Source: Streptomyces aureus (GTDB taxonomy: Bacteria; Actinomycetota; Actinomycetes; Streptomycetales; Streptomycetaceae). From it: a stretch of DNA of 40,058 bases. The stretch spans positions 330-40,387 of the forward strand of contig NZ_LIPQ01000284.1 of NCBI RefSeq assembly GCF_001418135.1, read 5' to 3'. The position numbers were made by a program, and so were the translations under genes. Of the stretch, positions 7,469 to 18,538 are shown piece after piece. Below the pieces are notes generated by a model that was given only the letters and a program-made list of their open reading frames with translations, searched no databases and was not told the origin of the DNA. Position 1 is the first letter of the stretch. Every line of letters begins with the position of its first letter.

Positions 7469-8899
7469 ATGGTGACAGACCGGTACGGCAACCCGTTGCA
7501 CGAGTGCACCCGGGAGACGGCCGCGCACCTGGACCGGGCCGTCGAGTCCCTGCTCCACTTCAGCCCCGAGGTGGAGCAGGCCGTCGACGACGCTCTCGAC
7601 AGCGCGCCGACCTCACCGGTCGCCCAGTCCTTCGGGGCCTATCTCGGGGCGCTGGGCACGGAGCCGGGCGACGCCCTCGCCGCACGGCGGCGCTTCGCAC
7701 GGTACGCGGCCGGCGTGGACGTCTCGTCCCTGCCCGTGCGGGAGCGTCTGCACGTCGCCGCGGCCGGGGCGTGGCTGGCCGGAGACCTGCTCCGCGCCGG
7801 CGGGCTGCTGGAGGAGTTGTCCCTGGAGTGCCCGAGGGACGCGCTCGCCCTGGCCGTGGGGCACCAGCTGGACTTCTTCACCGGTGACTCGGTCCGCCTG
7901 CGTGATCGCGTCGGTGGCGCCCTCTCGGCGTGGGATGCCGCCGAGCCTCATCGTGGACTGGTGCTGGGCATGTACGCGTTCGGGCTGGAGGAGTCGGGCC
8001 ACTACCGCCTGGCCGAGGAGGCGGGGCTCGCCGCGGTCGAGCAGAACCCCCGCGACGTCTGGGCGATCCACGCCGTGGTGCACACCTACGAGATGCAGGG
8101 ACGGGTGTCGGAAGGCATCGGCTACCTCGACGCGCGCCGCGACGACTGGGCGCGGGGCAACTACCTCCACGTCCACAACTGGTGGCACTACGCCTTGTAC
8201 GCCTTGGAGGCGGGCGACACCGGCACCGCCCTGAGCATCTACGACGCCGCCCTCCACAACGACGCGTCGGCCGGGCTGGCCATGGAACTGCTCGACGCCG
8301 CCGCGCTGTTGTGGCGGATCCGGCTCGCGGGAGGGGAGTCCGGCACCCGCTTCGCGGCGCTCGCCGACGCGTGGGCCTCGCGAGCCGATCCCCCCTTCTA
8401 CGCCTTCAACGACGTGCACGCCGTCATGTCCTACGTGGGGGCCGGGCGGCTCGGGGAGGCGGCGCGGCTCATCGCCGACCGACGGCGATGGCTCGCCCAG
8501 GAGGGTCCGGACACCGTCACCAACCGGCGGATGACCGCGGACATCGGTCTGCCCGCGTGCGAAGCGCTGGTGGCGCATGGACAGGGGAAGCACGTCACCG
8601 TCGTCGAGCTCCTGTGGCCCCTTCGCCGTAGGCTGCACGAGTTCGGCGGCAGCCACGCCCAGCGCGACGCGCTCCAGAAGACCCTGCTCGACTCCGCGCT
8701 CGGCTCTGGACGGCACGATCTGGCCCGTGCGCTCATCAGCGAGCGGATCGGGCTCCGGCCGGACAGCTCGTACAACTGGGCGGCTCGGGCTCGCCTCGCC
8801 GACGCCCTGAGAGACGCCGCCCTGGCCGCCGTCGCTCGCGACCAGGAGAAGGTCGCGGCCGCGGCAGCGGCCGCAACCCTCCTTCCCTCGTCCCGGTGA
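7469..8899 (+). CDS. TTC38-like tetratricopeptide-repeat protein
   Basis: A 476-residue soluble, all-helical protein resembling the TTC38 family (tetratricopeptide repeat protein 38), which has bacterial members. Diagnostic segments are AIHAVVHTYEMQGRVSEGI, HNWWHYALYALEAGD and, near the C-terminus, FGGSHAQRDALQKTLLDSAL. These carry conserved His and Trp residues found in that family. The helices repeat at about 34-40 residue spacing from residue 60 onwards. No catalytic activity is established for the family, so a protein-binding or small-molecule role is only a guess. ATG 7469 follows GAGGTGA about 9 bases upstream. It converges on the MFS gene across 85 bases with no obvious strong hairpin. 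Confidence 0.82.
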   Translation: MVTDRYGNPLHECTRETAAHLDRAVESLLHFSPEVEQAVDDALDSAPTSPVAQSFGAYLGALGTEPGDALAARRRFARYAAGVDVSSLPVRERLHVAAAGAWLAGDLLRAGGLLEELSLECPRDALALAVGHQLDFFTGDSVRLRDRVGGALSAWDAAEPHRGLVLGMYAFGLEESGHYRLAEEAGLAAVEQNPRDVWAIHAVVHTYEMQGRVSEGIGYLDARRDDWARGNYLHVHNWWHYALYALEAGDTGTALSIYDAALHNDASAGLAMELLDAAALLWRIRLAGGESGTRFAALADAWASRADPPFYAFNDVHAVMSYVGAGRLGEAARLIADRRRWLAQEGPDTVTNRRMTADIGLPACEALVAHGQGKHVTVVELLWPLRRRLHEFGGSHAQRDALQKTLLDSALGSGRHDLARALISERIGLRPDSSYNWAARARLADALRDAALAAVARDQEKVAAAAAAATLLPSSR

Positions 8900-8984
8900 T
8901 CGTGGAACCACGCTCACCGCGCACCGGAGCGGGCAGCCGTCCGGCAGCGGTCGCGCGACGTCACGCGTCATGGGCGGCCCGCCG

Positions 8985-10532
8985 CTACAGGGCGGCGTCC
9001 GCTCGTGTCTCCTGACCGGGTGGGCTCGCGCCCGCTTCCCGCTTCCGCCGCTCGGCGCCGCCCGCCGGGACGCGCACTGTCGCGACGACGAGCAGTGAGG
9101 CCACCGCACCCAGCGCCGCCGCCACGACCAGCACCGCGTTCAGGCCGGACGCGAACGCCTCACGGACCAGGTGCCCCATCTCGGCGCGTTCGCCCTCCGG
9201 CCAACCCGCGACGATCGACCGGGCCTGTCCGCCGCTCAGAGCGGCGGCTGTCCCGTGCGGGTCCGGGACACCGCCGTCGGCCCTCAGTACCCTCTCGATG
9301 CGCGACTGGAAGATCACGCCGAACACGGCGATCCCCAGGGCGAAGCCCAGCTGGCGGAAGGTGTTGACCGCACCGCCCACCATGCCTCCGCGCTCCGGCG
9401 GCACCGTGGCCAGGGCCGCCGCCGGCAGACTCGGTGTCACGAGCCCGACCCCCAGACCGGAGACGACGAGACCCGCCACAAGGCTGCCGCCCGTGGACCC
9501 CGCGTCGAGGGTGGCCTGCATGCCGGATCCCAGGGCGATGAGCGCCAGGCCCCCGCCGATGGACGCCCGGGGCGGCCAGGGCCCGAAGCGGCCCGCGAGA
9601 GCCGAGACGAGAAACGCGGAGGCGCACATGGGCAGGATGTACAGACCTGCTTCGAGGGGCTCGTACCCCAGAACGGACTGCATCCACAGCGACTCGAACA
9701 ACAGATGGGCGAAAGCGGCGCCTTGCAGGAACAGGGCGCTGACCATGATGCCGGTGAACGACGGCCTGCGGAACAGCGACAGATCGAGTACGGGGTGCTC
9801 GTGCCGCGTCTCGGCCACGACGAAGAGGGCGACGGCGACGGCCGCCACCGCGAACAGGCCCAGGGTGAAGGGTGCCGTCCAGCCGTCGGAGTGGGCTCGG
9901 ATCAGCCCGAACGTGAGAGCCCCGCTCGCCACCGTGAAGGTGACCACGCCGAGGACGTCCGCACGCTGCCGGCCCTCGCCCTTGGCCTCTCGCACCGAGC
10001 GCAGGGTCAGCACGACGGCGACCAGGCAGACCGGCAGGTTGACGAAGAAGATCCATCGCCAGTCCAGGTACTGGGTGAGGAGTCCGCCGACCATCGGCCC
10101 GGCCGCCGCGGCGACCGAGTTGGTGGCGCCCCACACGGCGAAGGCCACACCCCGCTCCCGGCCGCTGTAGTGCATGCCGAGCAGGGCGATCGTCGTACCG
10201 AACATCCCGGCGGCGCCCAGTCCCTGTACCGCCCGGGCGCCGATCAGCACACCCGCGTTCGGAGCGACCGCGCACGCCACCGAAGCCGCGGTGAAGACGG
10301 TCAGTCCGACGAGGTACACCTTCCTGCGGCCGATCCGGTCGGCGCGGGAACCGACGCCGAGCAACAGCGACGCCAGGGCCAGGGCGTAGATGTCGACCAC
10401 CCACTCCACATCGGAGAGCGTGGTGTCGAGGTCCGCCGCCATCGCGGGCAGCGCCACGGTCACGATCGTGACGTCCACCAGAAGCATGAAGGTGCCGAGA
10501 CAGACCGCCGCCAAGGGCCACCACTTGCGCAT
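8985..10532 (-). CDS. MFS drug transporter, DHA2 (EmrB/QacA) type
   Basis: A 515-residue inner-membrane H+-antiporter of the 14-helix DHA2 class. Visible family motifs are TM1 with FMLLVDVTIVTVALPAMAAD, the motif A-like loop GSRADRIGRRKVYLVG, GARAVQGLGAAGMFGTTIAL (motif B with its Arg), and motif C-like GPMVGGLLTQYLDWRWIFFV. Further hydrophobic segments run to a C-terminal charged tail. The start is ATG 10532, because GGGAAGGGG lies a few bases upstream. An extension to 10634 would add a non-membrane leader. No regulator gene adjoins it, so the substrate and inducer are unknown. It is divergent from the beta-helix gene. Confidence 0.9.
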   Translation of the reverse strand: MRKWWPLAAVCLGTFMLLVDVTIVTVALPAMAADLDTTLSDVEWVVDIYALALASLLLGVGSRADRIGRRKVYLVGLTVFTAASVACAVAPNAGVLIGARAVQGLGAAGMFGTTIALLGMHYSGRERGVAFAVWGATNSVAAAAGPMVGGLLTQYLDWRWIFFVNLPVCLVAVVLTLRSVREAKGEGRQRADVLGVVTFTVASGALTFGLIRAHSDGWTAPFTLGLFAVAAVAVALFVVAETRHEHPVLDLSLFRRPSFTGIMVSALFLQGAAFAHLLFESLWMQSVLGYEPLEAGLYILPMCASAFLVSALAGRFGPWPPRASIGGGLALIALGSGMQATLDAGSTGGSLVAGLVVSGLGVGLVTPSLPAAALATVPPERGGMVGGAVNTFRQLGFALGIAVFGVIFQSRIERVLRADGGVPDPHGTAAALSGGQARSIVAGWPEGERAEMGHLVREAFASGLNAVLVVAAALGAVASLLVVATVRVPAGGAERRKREAGASPPGQETRADAAL

Positions 10533-10685
10533 CCGAACCCCTTCCCTGCCCGCCGCACCGAAGAGGTGCCCCCGGCGGCCACATGATCCACGGTGGAGCG
10601 GTGTTTCCGGCCGGGACCCGCGCGCCACGCCCATCGCGTGGACCGCAGGGAGGTATGCCTAGGTCCGCCTGGAGGATCAGCGGTG

Positions 10686-10703
10686 GCGGGCCCGGAGGCC
10701 CGC
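10686..10703 (+). promoter_or_regulatory. Hairpin and possible leaderless promoter before beta-helix gene
   Basis: A 7-bp GC stem (10686-10692 with 10697-10703) with a 4-base loop ends 15 bases before the ATG. CATAGC at 10705-10710 is placed so that transcription would begin at or very near the start codon. This is a weak candidate with no convincing -35 element. Confidence 0.3.
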
Positions 10704-10718
10704 TCATAGCTTCGCCGT

Positions 10719-11783
10719 ATGACCAAACGACAGATCGCCTACCTGGCATGCACCGTGACCCTCGTGGTCTCGGGTGTGGGGGCCGCCGCTCCGACGGCCG
10801 CCCACCGGACGGTGCACCGGGTCAAGCCCGGCGAATCGATCCAGAAAGCGGTGGACGCCGCGAAGCCCGGGGACACGGTTGTCCTCTCTCCCGGCACCTA
10901 CCGCGAGAGCGTCCGCATCACCACGTCGAACCTGACCCTGCGGGGCTCGACCGTCTTCCCCACCGTCCTCGTGCCCGGCGAGGCCGCCACCGACGACACC
11001 TGTGCCAAGGCCGGCCACGGCGTCTGTGTGACCGGCACGGCCGACCGGCCCGTCAAGGGTGTCACCGTGCGCTCGCTGACGCTCCAGGGGTTCACCAAGA
11101 ACGGCCTGTGGGCGTCGCGGACCGACCGGCTGAAGATCCACCGGGTCACCGCCCAGAAGAACGGCAACTGGGGCATCGCCCTGGAGCGGTCCGTGCGCAG
11201 CGCGCTGACGCACAACGTCGCCCGGGACAACGCCGACGCCGGACTGTTCGTCTCCAACACCACCGACACGGAGGCGGGCGCCGTCGACGCAGAGGGAACG
11301 GTGATCAGCCACAACCGCATGTCCGGAAACCGGATCGGCGTCACCGTGCGACGCCTCCGGAACCTGACCGTCGAGCGCAACGAGGCGACCGGGAACTGTG
11401 CCGCCGTGTTCGTGGTGGGCGACGAGTCCACGCCGCGCGCCGGGGCGATGACCCTGCGCCGCAACAACGTCCACGACAACAACAAGCACTGCCCCAAGAC
11501 CCCCCGGCTGCCCTTCCTGCAGGGCTCGGGAATCGTCCTCACCGGCGCCGAGGAGACGCTGGTGGCGGAGAACAGGATCGTGGACAACGTCGGCGCCTCG
11601 CCGTTGTCGGGCGGCATCGTGCTCTTCAAGAGCTTCGTGGGCGCCCTCAACGAGCGCAACGAGATCCGCGACAACGTCGTACTCCGCAACGGCTCGGCCG
11701 ACCTCGCCAACCGGGACACCGGCAAGGGCAACACCTTCCGCGGCAACACCTGCGGGGTCTCGGAACCCGCGGGCATGTGCTGA
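10719..11783 (+). CDS. Secreted right-handed parallel beta-helix protein
   Basis: A 354-residue protein with a Sec signal peptide (about residues 1-28, hydrophobic core IAYLACTVTLVVSGVGAAA). The NosD/pectate-lyase-like beta-helix begins with IQKAVDAAKPGDTVVLSPGT, the typical N-terminal cap. Repeated coils follow, such as LTLRG, VRSLTLQGFTKNGLWA, NGNWGIALERS, NVARDNADAGLFVSNT and NRMSGNRIGVTVR. Such folds bind or cleave extracellular polysaccharides, but I cannot identify catalytic residues with confidence. Cysteines near residues 88, 96 and 248 and at the C-terminal end could form disulfides. ATG 10719 has no Shine-Dalgarno sequence, and a hairpin and a CATAGC box precede it, so it may be translated leaderless. 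The methyltransferase gene follows after 52 bases. Confidence 0.85.
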   Translation: MTKRQIAYLACTVTLVVSGVGAAAPTAAHRTVHRVKPGESIQKAVDAAKPGDTVVLSPGTYRESVRITTSNLTLRGSTVFPTVLVPGEAATDDTCAKAGHGVCVTGTADRPVKGVTVRSLTLQGFTKNGLWASRTDRLKIHRVTAQKNGNWGIALERSVRSALTHNVARDNADAGLFVSNTTDTEAGAVDAEGTVISHNRMSGNRIGVTVRRLRNLTVERNEATGNCAAVFVVGDESTPRAGAMTLRRNNVHDNNKHCPKTPRLPFLQGSGIVLTGAEETLVAENRIVDNVGASPLSGGIVLFKSFVGALNERNEIRDNVVLRNGSADLANRDTGKGNTFRGNTCGVSEPAGMC

Positions 11784-11835
11784 CGGCCGGCTCCGCTTCC
11801 CCACTCACGGCACCACAGCACAGACAAGGCGACAG

Positions 11836-12885
11836 ATGACCACTGTTGATCCGGTTCCCCCGACTGTCGAGCCGGCTCCTCCGCCGCCCATGCGGCTCAG
11901 GGAGCTCGTTTTCGGGGCGGCCTGCGCCGCCGCCGTACGCGCGGCCGTCCGCCTCGGCGTGGCGGACGCCCTGGGCGACACGCCCATGACCGTGGAGGAC
12001 CTGGCGGCCGCGGTGCGGACCCAGCCGCGGACACTGCGGCGCCTGCTGCGCGCGCTGTCCTGCCAGGGCGTCTTCACGGAGAACCCCGACGGCACGTTCG
12101 CCCACACGGAGATGTCCCGGCTGCTGCGCGAGGACGACCCGCACAGCCTGCGGTACATCGCCCTGTGGTGCACGGAGCCGTGGACGTGGGACGTGTGGCC
12201 GAAGCTCGACGAGGCGGTGCGCTCCGGCCGCAACGCCTTCGAGGACGTGTACGAGAAGGAGTTCTTCACGTACCTCAACGAAGAGGCGCCCGAGTCCGCG
12301 TACGTGTTCAACCGGGCCATGACCACGTCGAGCCAGCAGTCCGCCCGGGACGTCGCCGACCTGCTCGATCTGCGGGGGGCCGCCTCCGTCGCGGACATCG
12401 GAGGCGGTCAGGGGCACGTCCTGGCGAGTCTGCTGGAGCGGCACCCCACCCTGCACGGCACACTGCTCGACCTTCCCGGGGTGGTGGAGAACGCCGACCC
12501 GCGCCTGCGGGAAGGCGGCTCGCTGAGCTCCCGGGTCCGCGTCGTGGCCGGCGACTGCCGTGCGGACATCCCGGTCCAGGCCGATGTGTACATCATCAAG
12601 AACATCCTGGAGTGGGACGACGACAGCACCCGCAGGGCGCTCGCCAACGTCCGCGGTGCGGCGCGCCCCGGTGCCCGCGTCGTCGTGATCGAGAACCTTG
12701 TGGACGACACGCCCTCGATGCGGTTCACCACCGCGATGGACCTGCTGCTGCTCCTCAATGTCGGCGGTGCGAAGCACACCCGGCAGAGCATGGTCGACCG
12801 GCTGACCGACGCGGGGCTCGTCATCGGCGAGATCCGCCCGGTCAACGCGTACCTCCATGCCTTCGAGTGCACCGTTCCCGCCTGA
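11836..12885 (+). CDS. SAM-dependent methyltransferase (O-methyltransferase family 2 type)
   Basis: A 349-residue enzyme of the family that includes polyketide O-methyltransferases such as TcmO and DnrK. An N-terminal winged-helix dimerisation domain (residues 25-100, with TVEDLAAAVRTQPRTLRRLL) precedes the Rossmann domain. VADIGGGQGHVLASLL near residues 185-200 is SAM motif I, and GTLLDLPGVVENA and VRVVAGD are motifs II and III. Where many relatives have a catalytic HDW-D box, this protein reads ILEWDDD, with Glu in place of His. It faces the spore-pigment operon tail to tail, so pigment tailoring is plausible but not shown. ATG 11836 follows AAGGCGA. It ends at the hairpin at 12905-12951. 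Confidence 0.85.
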   Translation: MTTVDPVPPTVEPAPPPPMRLRELVFGAACAAAVRAAVRLGVADALGDTPMTVEDLAAAVRTQPRTLRRLLRALSCQGVFTENPDGTFAHTEMSRLLREDDPHSLRYIALWCTEPWTWDVWPKLDEAVRSGRNAFEDVYEKEFFTYLNEEAPESAYVFNRAMTTSSQQSARDVADLLDLRGAASVADIGGGQGHVLASLLERHPTLHGTLLDLPGVVENADPRLREGGSLSSRVRVVAGDCRADIPVQADVYIIKNILEWDDDSTRRALANVRGAARPGARVVVIENLVDDTPSMRFTTAMDLLLLLNVGGAKHTRQSMVDRLTDAGLVIGEIRPVNAYLHAFECTVPA

Positions 12886-12904
12886 CGGGAGCCAAGGAGG
12901 AAAA

Positions 12905-12951
12905 CCCGAGGCCGCCCGCTCCGCGTCATTCGCGGGGCGGGCGGCCTCGGG
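12905..12951. terminator. Strong bidirectional terminator between methyltransferase and pigment operon
   Basis: A 21-bp stem (12905-12925 with 12931-12951) with one G-T pair and a 5-base loop lies between the methyltransferase stop at 12885 and the cyclase stop at 12980. Its length, GC content and tail-to-tail position make a shared terminator likely. Confidence 0.82.
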
Positions 12952-12979
12952 TCTCTCCGTCGTGCGTACAGCTCGGGGA

Positions 12980-13312
12980 TCAGGAACCGGCGTCCCGCTC
13001 CCAGCGGTAGAAGCACTGCGCCATGGCGTCCTTGGGGCTGCGCCACGTCTTCGGGTCGTACGCGCTGACGTACGCCGACAGCTTCTCGCTCGCGTCCCGG
13101 AACTCAGGGTGCCCGGTCAGCTTCGCGATGGCCGGCGCCGGGTCCTGGTCCGACTCGATGAGGTGCAGGTACACGTCGCCGAACTGGAACAGGCGACGCC
13201 GGGTGACGCCGACCAGGTGCGGGAGTTCACCGCGGTCGGAGGCGGCGAACACGTCGGCGATCGCCGGCGCCGAATCGGGCGCCATGCGGGCGACGATCAG
13301 AGCGTGGTGCAT
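12980..13312 (-). CDS. whiE-ORFVII: TcmI-family polyketide cyclase, whiE ORFVII-like
   Basis: A 110-residue ferredoxin-like (dimeric alpha-beta barrel) cyclase of the TcmI family, which closes later rings of an aromatic polyketide in the cytoplasm. Family-typical features are the N-terminal HHALIVARM strand, DVFAASDRGELPHLVGVTRRRLFQFGD, YLHLIESD and, near the end, KDAMAQCFYRWE. The length is normal. It is the last gene of the leftward pigment operon, 60 bases after the aromatase gene, with GGAAGGAAG upstream of ATG 13312. It corresponds to whiE ORFVII by position and family. The ring specificity cannot be read from the sequence. Confidence 0.9.
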   Translation of the reverse strand: MHHALIVARMAPDSAPAIADVFAASDRGELPHLVGVTRRRLFQFGDVYLHLIESDQDPAPAIAKLTGHPEFRDASEKLSAYVSAYDPKTWRSPKDAMAQCFYRWERDAGS

Positions 13313-13372
13313 GGAGCTTCCTTCCTGGGAGTACGGGAGTGGGGGAGCGCGGGTGTGCGCGGCCGCCCGCAG

Positions 13373-15383
<2,011 letters not shown>

Positions 15384-15387
<4 letters not shown>

Positions 15388-16652
15388 CGTGTCCTCCCGC
15401 CCGGCCCCGTCAGGAGGACCGCGGACTGGAAGCCGCCGAATCCGCTGCCCACGGAGAGCACGTTCCTGAGCTTCCGGGGGCGGGCGGTGCGCGGCACGTA
15501 GTCCAGGTCGCACTCGGGGTCGGGGGTCTCGTAGTTCGCCGTCGGAGGTACCACCTGGTGCTTCAGCGCGAGGACGCAGGCGGCCACCTCGATCGCGCCG
15601 ATCGCGCCCAGCGAGTGCCCCACCATGGATTTGATGGAGCTCATGGGCGTGTCGTAGGCGTGTGCCCCGAGGGACCGCTTCACGGCGGCGGTCTCGTGCC
15701 GGTCGTTCTGCCGGGTGCCCGAGCCGTGCGCGTTGACGTAGTCGATCAGCGTGGGGTCGATCCGAGCCTGGTCGAGCGTGGAGTCGATCGCCCGGGACAT
15801 CTCAAGGCCCTCGCCGGTCAGACCGGTCATGTGGTACGCGTTGCCGAAGGTGGCGTAACCGCCGATCTCGCAGTAGATGTGCGCACCGCGGGCCCTGGCG
15901 TGCTCGTACTCCTCCAGGACGAGGACGGCCGCGCCTTCGCCCATGACGAAACCGTTGCGGTTGTTGTCGAAGGGCCTGGAGGCGTGCTCCGGGTCGTCGT
16001 TGTCGGGCGACGTGGCCTTGATGGCATCGAAGCAGGCCATGGTGATCGGGGATATCGGGGAGTCCGACGCGCCCGCGATGCAGACGTCCGCCCGGCCTTC
16101 CTCGATGGTGTGGAAGGCGTAGCCGACGGCGTCGAGGCCGGAGGTGCATCCGGTGGAGACGGTCTGCACCGGGCCGCGGGCGCCGAACTGTTCGGCCACG
16201 ACGGAGGCGAGCGTGCTCGGCGAGAAGGCCATGTGCAGCTTGGGGTCGGCCGCGCGGTGGTCCACGTCCCACCGCCGCCCGCCCTCGCTCACCAGGACGT
16301 AGTCGTGTTCGAGCCGGGTGGTGCCGCCGACGGCGCTGCCCAGGGAGACGGCGACGCGCCAGGGGTCCTCGGTGCCGGTGTCGAGTCCGGAGTCGCGGAC
16401 GGCCTCCCCGGCGGCGACGACGGCGAACTGGATGTACCGGTCGGCGTGGCGGCTCAGATCGGGGTCGAGTCCGTGGTCCGCGGGGTCGAAGTCGCACTCG
16501 GCGGCTATGCGGGAGCGCAGCCCGACCGGGTCGAACAGGGTGATGCCGCGGGTCGCGGTACGGCCGGCGGCGAGCAGGTCCCAGAACGCCTTCGCTCCGG
16601 TGCCGCCCGGAGCGACCACACCGATGCCGGTGACGGCCACTCGCCGGGTCAC
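15384..16652 (-). CDS. whiE-ORFIII: Type II PKS ketosynthase (KS-alpha), whiE ORFIII-like
   Basis: A 422-residue ketosynthase that catalyses decarboxylative condensation of malonyl units on the ACP. The catalytic C169 is in [14 protein letters not shown]309 in YVNAHGSGT, and K341 and H346 in [12 protein letters not shown]. The N-terminus [15 protein letters not shown] is standard. The start is GTG 16652, overlapping the cupin stop by 4 bases, and the stop overlaps the CLF start by 4 bases. This is the most diagnostic gene of the cluster. Gene order and partners identify it as the spore-pigment type rather than an antibiotic type. Confidence 0.96.
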
Positions 16653-17119
16653 TCGATGGCCCCGCTTCGCTCGGACACCTGTCCCGGGTCGCCCACGGTC
16701 AGGTGCGGGCCGGCGGCGGCGAGCTGCGCCTCGTCGGCGTCCTCCGTGTCGACGTGACCGAGGCTCGGCCGCGGGGCGAGCGGGCCCAGGTGGAAGACCA
16801 TGCGTGCCTCCACGTCGCCCACGTTCCGGAAGCGGTGCCGCACGTCGATCGGGATCAGCAGTCCCTGATCGGGCTGGAGCGCGTACGTGTCGCCGTCCAG
16901 ATCCACTTCCAGCGCGCCCGAGACGACGTACACGAACTCCTCGGAGTACGGGTGGTAGTGCTCGCCGATGCGCTCGCCCGGTTGAACGATGGCCAGGCCC
17001 ATGAAGCCGCTGGTGGAACCCACCGTGGCCGGCGTGAGCATGGCCCGCAGGTCACCTCCCCGCCTGCGGTTGGGTTCCGTCTCGCTCAGGTTCACGATGC
17101 GTGGACGCTGCTTGAGCAT
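16649..17119 (-). CDS. whiE-ORFII: Cupin-domain protein, whiE ORFII-like
   Basis: A 156-residue single-cupin protein. The metal-binding motif is visible as [17 protein letters not shown] (H54, H56 and E60 or E61), with a second-motif histidine in [12 protein letters not shown] (H95). Proteins of this type accompany KS/CLF in spore-pigment clusters. A role in oxygenation or ring modification is assumed from the fold but not established. ATG 17119 has GGAGG 8-12 bases upstream. The gene overlaps KS-alpha by 4 bases and lies 65 bases after ORFI in the same operon. Confidence 0.9.
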   Translation of the reverse strand: MLKQRPRIVNLSETEPNRRRGGDLRAMLTPATVGSTSGFMGLAIVQPGERIGEHYHPYSEEFVYVVSGALEVDLDGDTYALQPDQGLLIPIDVRHRFRNVGDVEARMVFHLGPLAPRPSLGHVDTEDADEAQLAAAGPHLTVGDPGQVSERSGAIE

Positions 17120-17184
17120 GGTTGATACCTCCGGATGTGGCAGTGACGTGCTGGGAGCGACTGCGGCGGGGCCGCGACGGGCCG

Positions 17185-18306
17185 TCAGGAATCCGCCGAA
17201 CGGTCGGTGACCGGCAGCATGTCGGCGTGCGACAGGAGCCGGTTGATGTTGCGCTCCGTCTTCAGGGAGCCCTCGACGCCGATCGCCGGGCCGTCGAGGA
17301 GGAGTTCCAACTCCGCGGCCTTCCCGGAGCCCTTGAGCCCGAGGGAGGCGACGGGGTCGAGGTCGAGCTCACTGGTGATGTCGATGAGGCGCACCACGAT
17401 GTCGTCGCGCTGGAACACGGTGCTGCCGTACACCGGGCTGTCCGGATCGTCCGCCGCGGCCCGGTCCTGATCGGCGAGCAGCCGGGCCAGCTCCATCCCG
17501 CAGCCTTCCTTGGCCGGGTAGTACAGCGCGTGCCGTCGCAGGTCGGCCGGTGCCGGCCGGCTGGACACCACGTGCTGGACGGCCGGGAGCGCGGCCCGGG
17601 TGAAGAACACACGCGCCGACTCGGGGTCGGTCAGGTCCCGGTCCTGCTCCAGGTACGGGTTGATGGCCTCCTCGACCGCTCGTACCTCGGGCTGACGGGC
17701 CACGTGCCGGAGTGCCACGAGGAGGTCGCCCTCCACCTCCACGGCGCGCACGACGCGATTGCCGTGCATGAAGAGGGAGGTACGGCGCAGGCGCGTGGTG
17801 TCGTCGACCTGGGCCCGGGGTGACTGGTACCCGGCCAGGATCTCCGCCACCTTCGACTCGGAGCCCGGCTTGACGGTGAAGGTGAGGGCGTGGCGTGCCA
17901 CACCGTCGCCCACGCGGGCGGCCACCTGCATGCCCGTCGACGCCGCGGCCCGCGAGGCCGGCTGAGCGGGACCGGTCTCCCGGAGGATGCTGTAGCGCAT
18001 CGAACGGGTGTCCCGGACACAGCTGTGCATCGGCTTGACGGTTTCGACGTGCTCCTCGCTGTTCACCCACGCGAGGAACGGTGGCGCGCTCTCCCACTCG
18101 CTGGTGATGAGCCACTGCGAGGGGTTCTCGATGGACTGGCACAGCTGGTCACTGATGTGGCCGGGAACGGAGGCGACCTGCTTGCGCATGAGTTCGTACG
18201 CGTCCAGGAACTGCTGCTGAGCGCCTTCGTACAGGTCGAGCAGGAGGATCACCCGCAGCCTGGAGCCGTCGAATGCCGACTGCGAGATGCGTCCTGAGGG
18301 GGCCAT
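17185..18306 (-). CDS. whiE-ORFI: SchA/CurD-like protein, whiE ORFI-like
   Basis: A 373-residue protein, first gene of the leftward pigment operon. Residues 15-108 resemble an antibiotic-biosynthesis monooxygenase (ABM)-type ferredoxin-like domain ([20 protein letters not shown] and ITSEWES). Residues 138-240 and about 258-320 look like two copies of a SchA/CurD-like unit. [20 protein letters not shown] matches [20 protein letters not shown], and NRVVRAVEV matches DIVVRLIDI. The biochemical role is unknown even in the model cluster; a cofactor-free oxygenase or cyclase helper is possible. The start is ATG 18306, with AGAAGAGGTG just upstream. The longer frame to 18501 reads into the divergent promoter region. 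Confidence 0.88.
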   Translation of the reverse strand: MAPSGRISQSAFDGSRLRVILLLDLYEGAQQQFLDAYELMRKQVASVPGHISDQLCQSIENPSQWLITSEWESAPPFLAWVNSEEHVETVKPMHSCVRDTRSMRYSILRETGPAQPASRAAASTGMQVAARVGDGVARHALTFTVKPGSESKVAEILAGYQSPRAQVDDTTRLRRTSLFMHGNRVVRAVEVEGDLLVALRHVARQPEVRAVEEAINPYLEQDRDLTDPESARVFFTRAALPAVQHVVSSRPAPADLRRHALYYPAKEGCGMELARLLADQDRAAADDPDSPVYGSTVFQRDDIVVRLIDITSELDLDPVASLGLKGSGKAAELELLLDGPAIGVEGSLKTERNINRLLSHADMLPVTDRSADS

Positions 18307-18538
18307 CCGGCACACCTCTTCTCTTCTCGGTGGGGGACGGGAACGACCCGCGTGACCGAAGCGCCGCGGTCGTGATGTGTCGATCGTTGACAGGAGCACC
18401 GACAGCGCGCGAGCCCGAAGAAGCGGACGAGTGAACCGCGTGTCATCCGGGTGCCTCCGGCACGCGGACCCTTCCCCGAAGGGCATGAATCTGCATCCCA
18501 TCCCCGACCCGCGTCGCAGACGACGCCGGAGACGAACA
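18307..18538. promoter_or_regulatory. Divergent promoter region of the spore-pigment locus
   Basis: This 232-base gap separates the start of ORFI from the start of the hydroxylase. In whiE of S. coelicolor the two transcription units are fired from this position, late in sporulation, and the hydroxylase promoter depends on a sporulation sigma factor. Here I can see TTGACA at 18387-18392 (plus strand), but no matching -10 at normal spacing, so individual promoters are not called. Confidence 0.6.

Noticed and set aside
18387..18392. TTGACA, a perfect -35 hexamer in the pigment divergent region
   Set aside because: No -10-like hexamer occurs at 16-19 bases downstream, so it is likely chance or part of a different promoter type.
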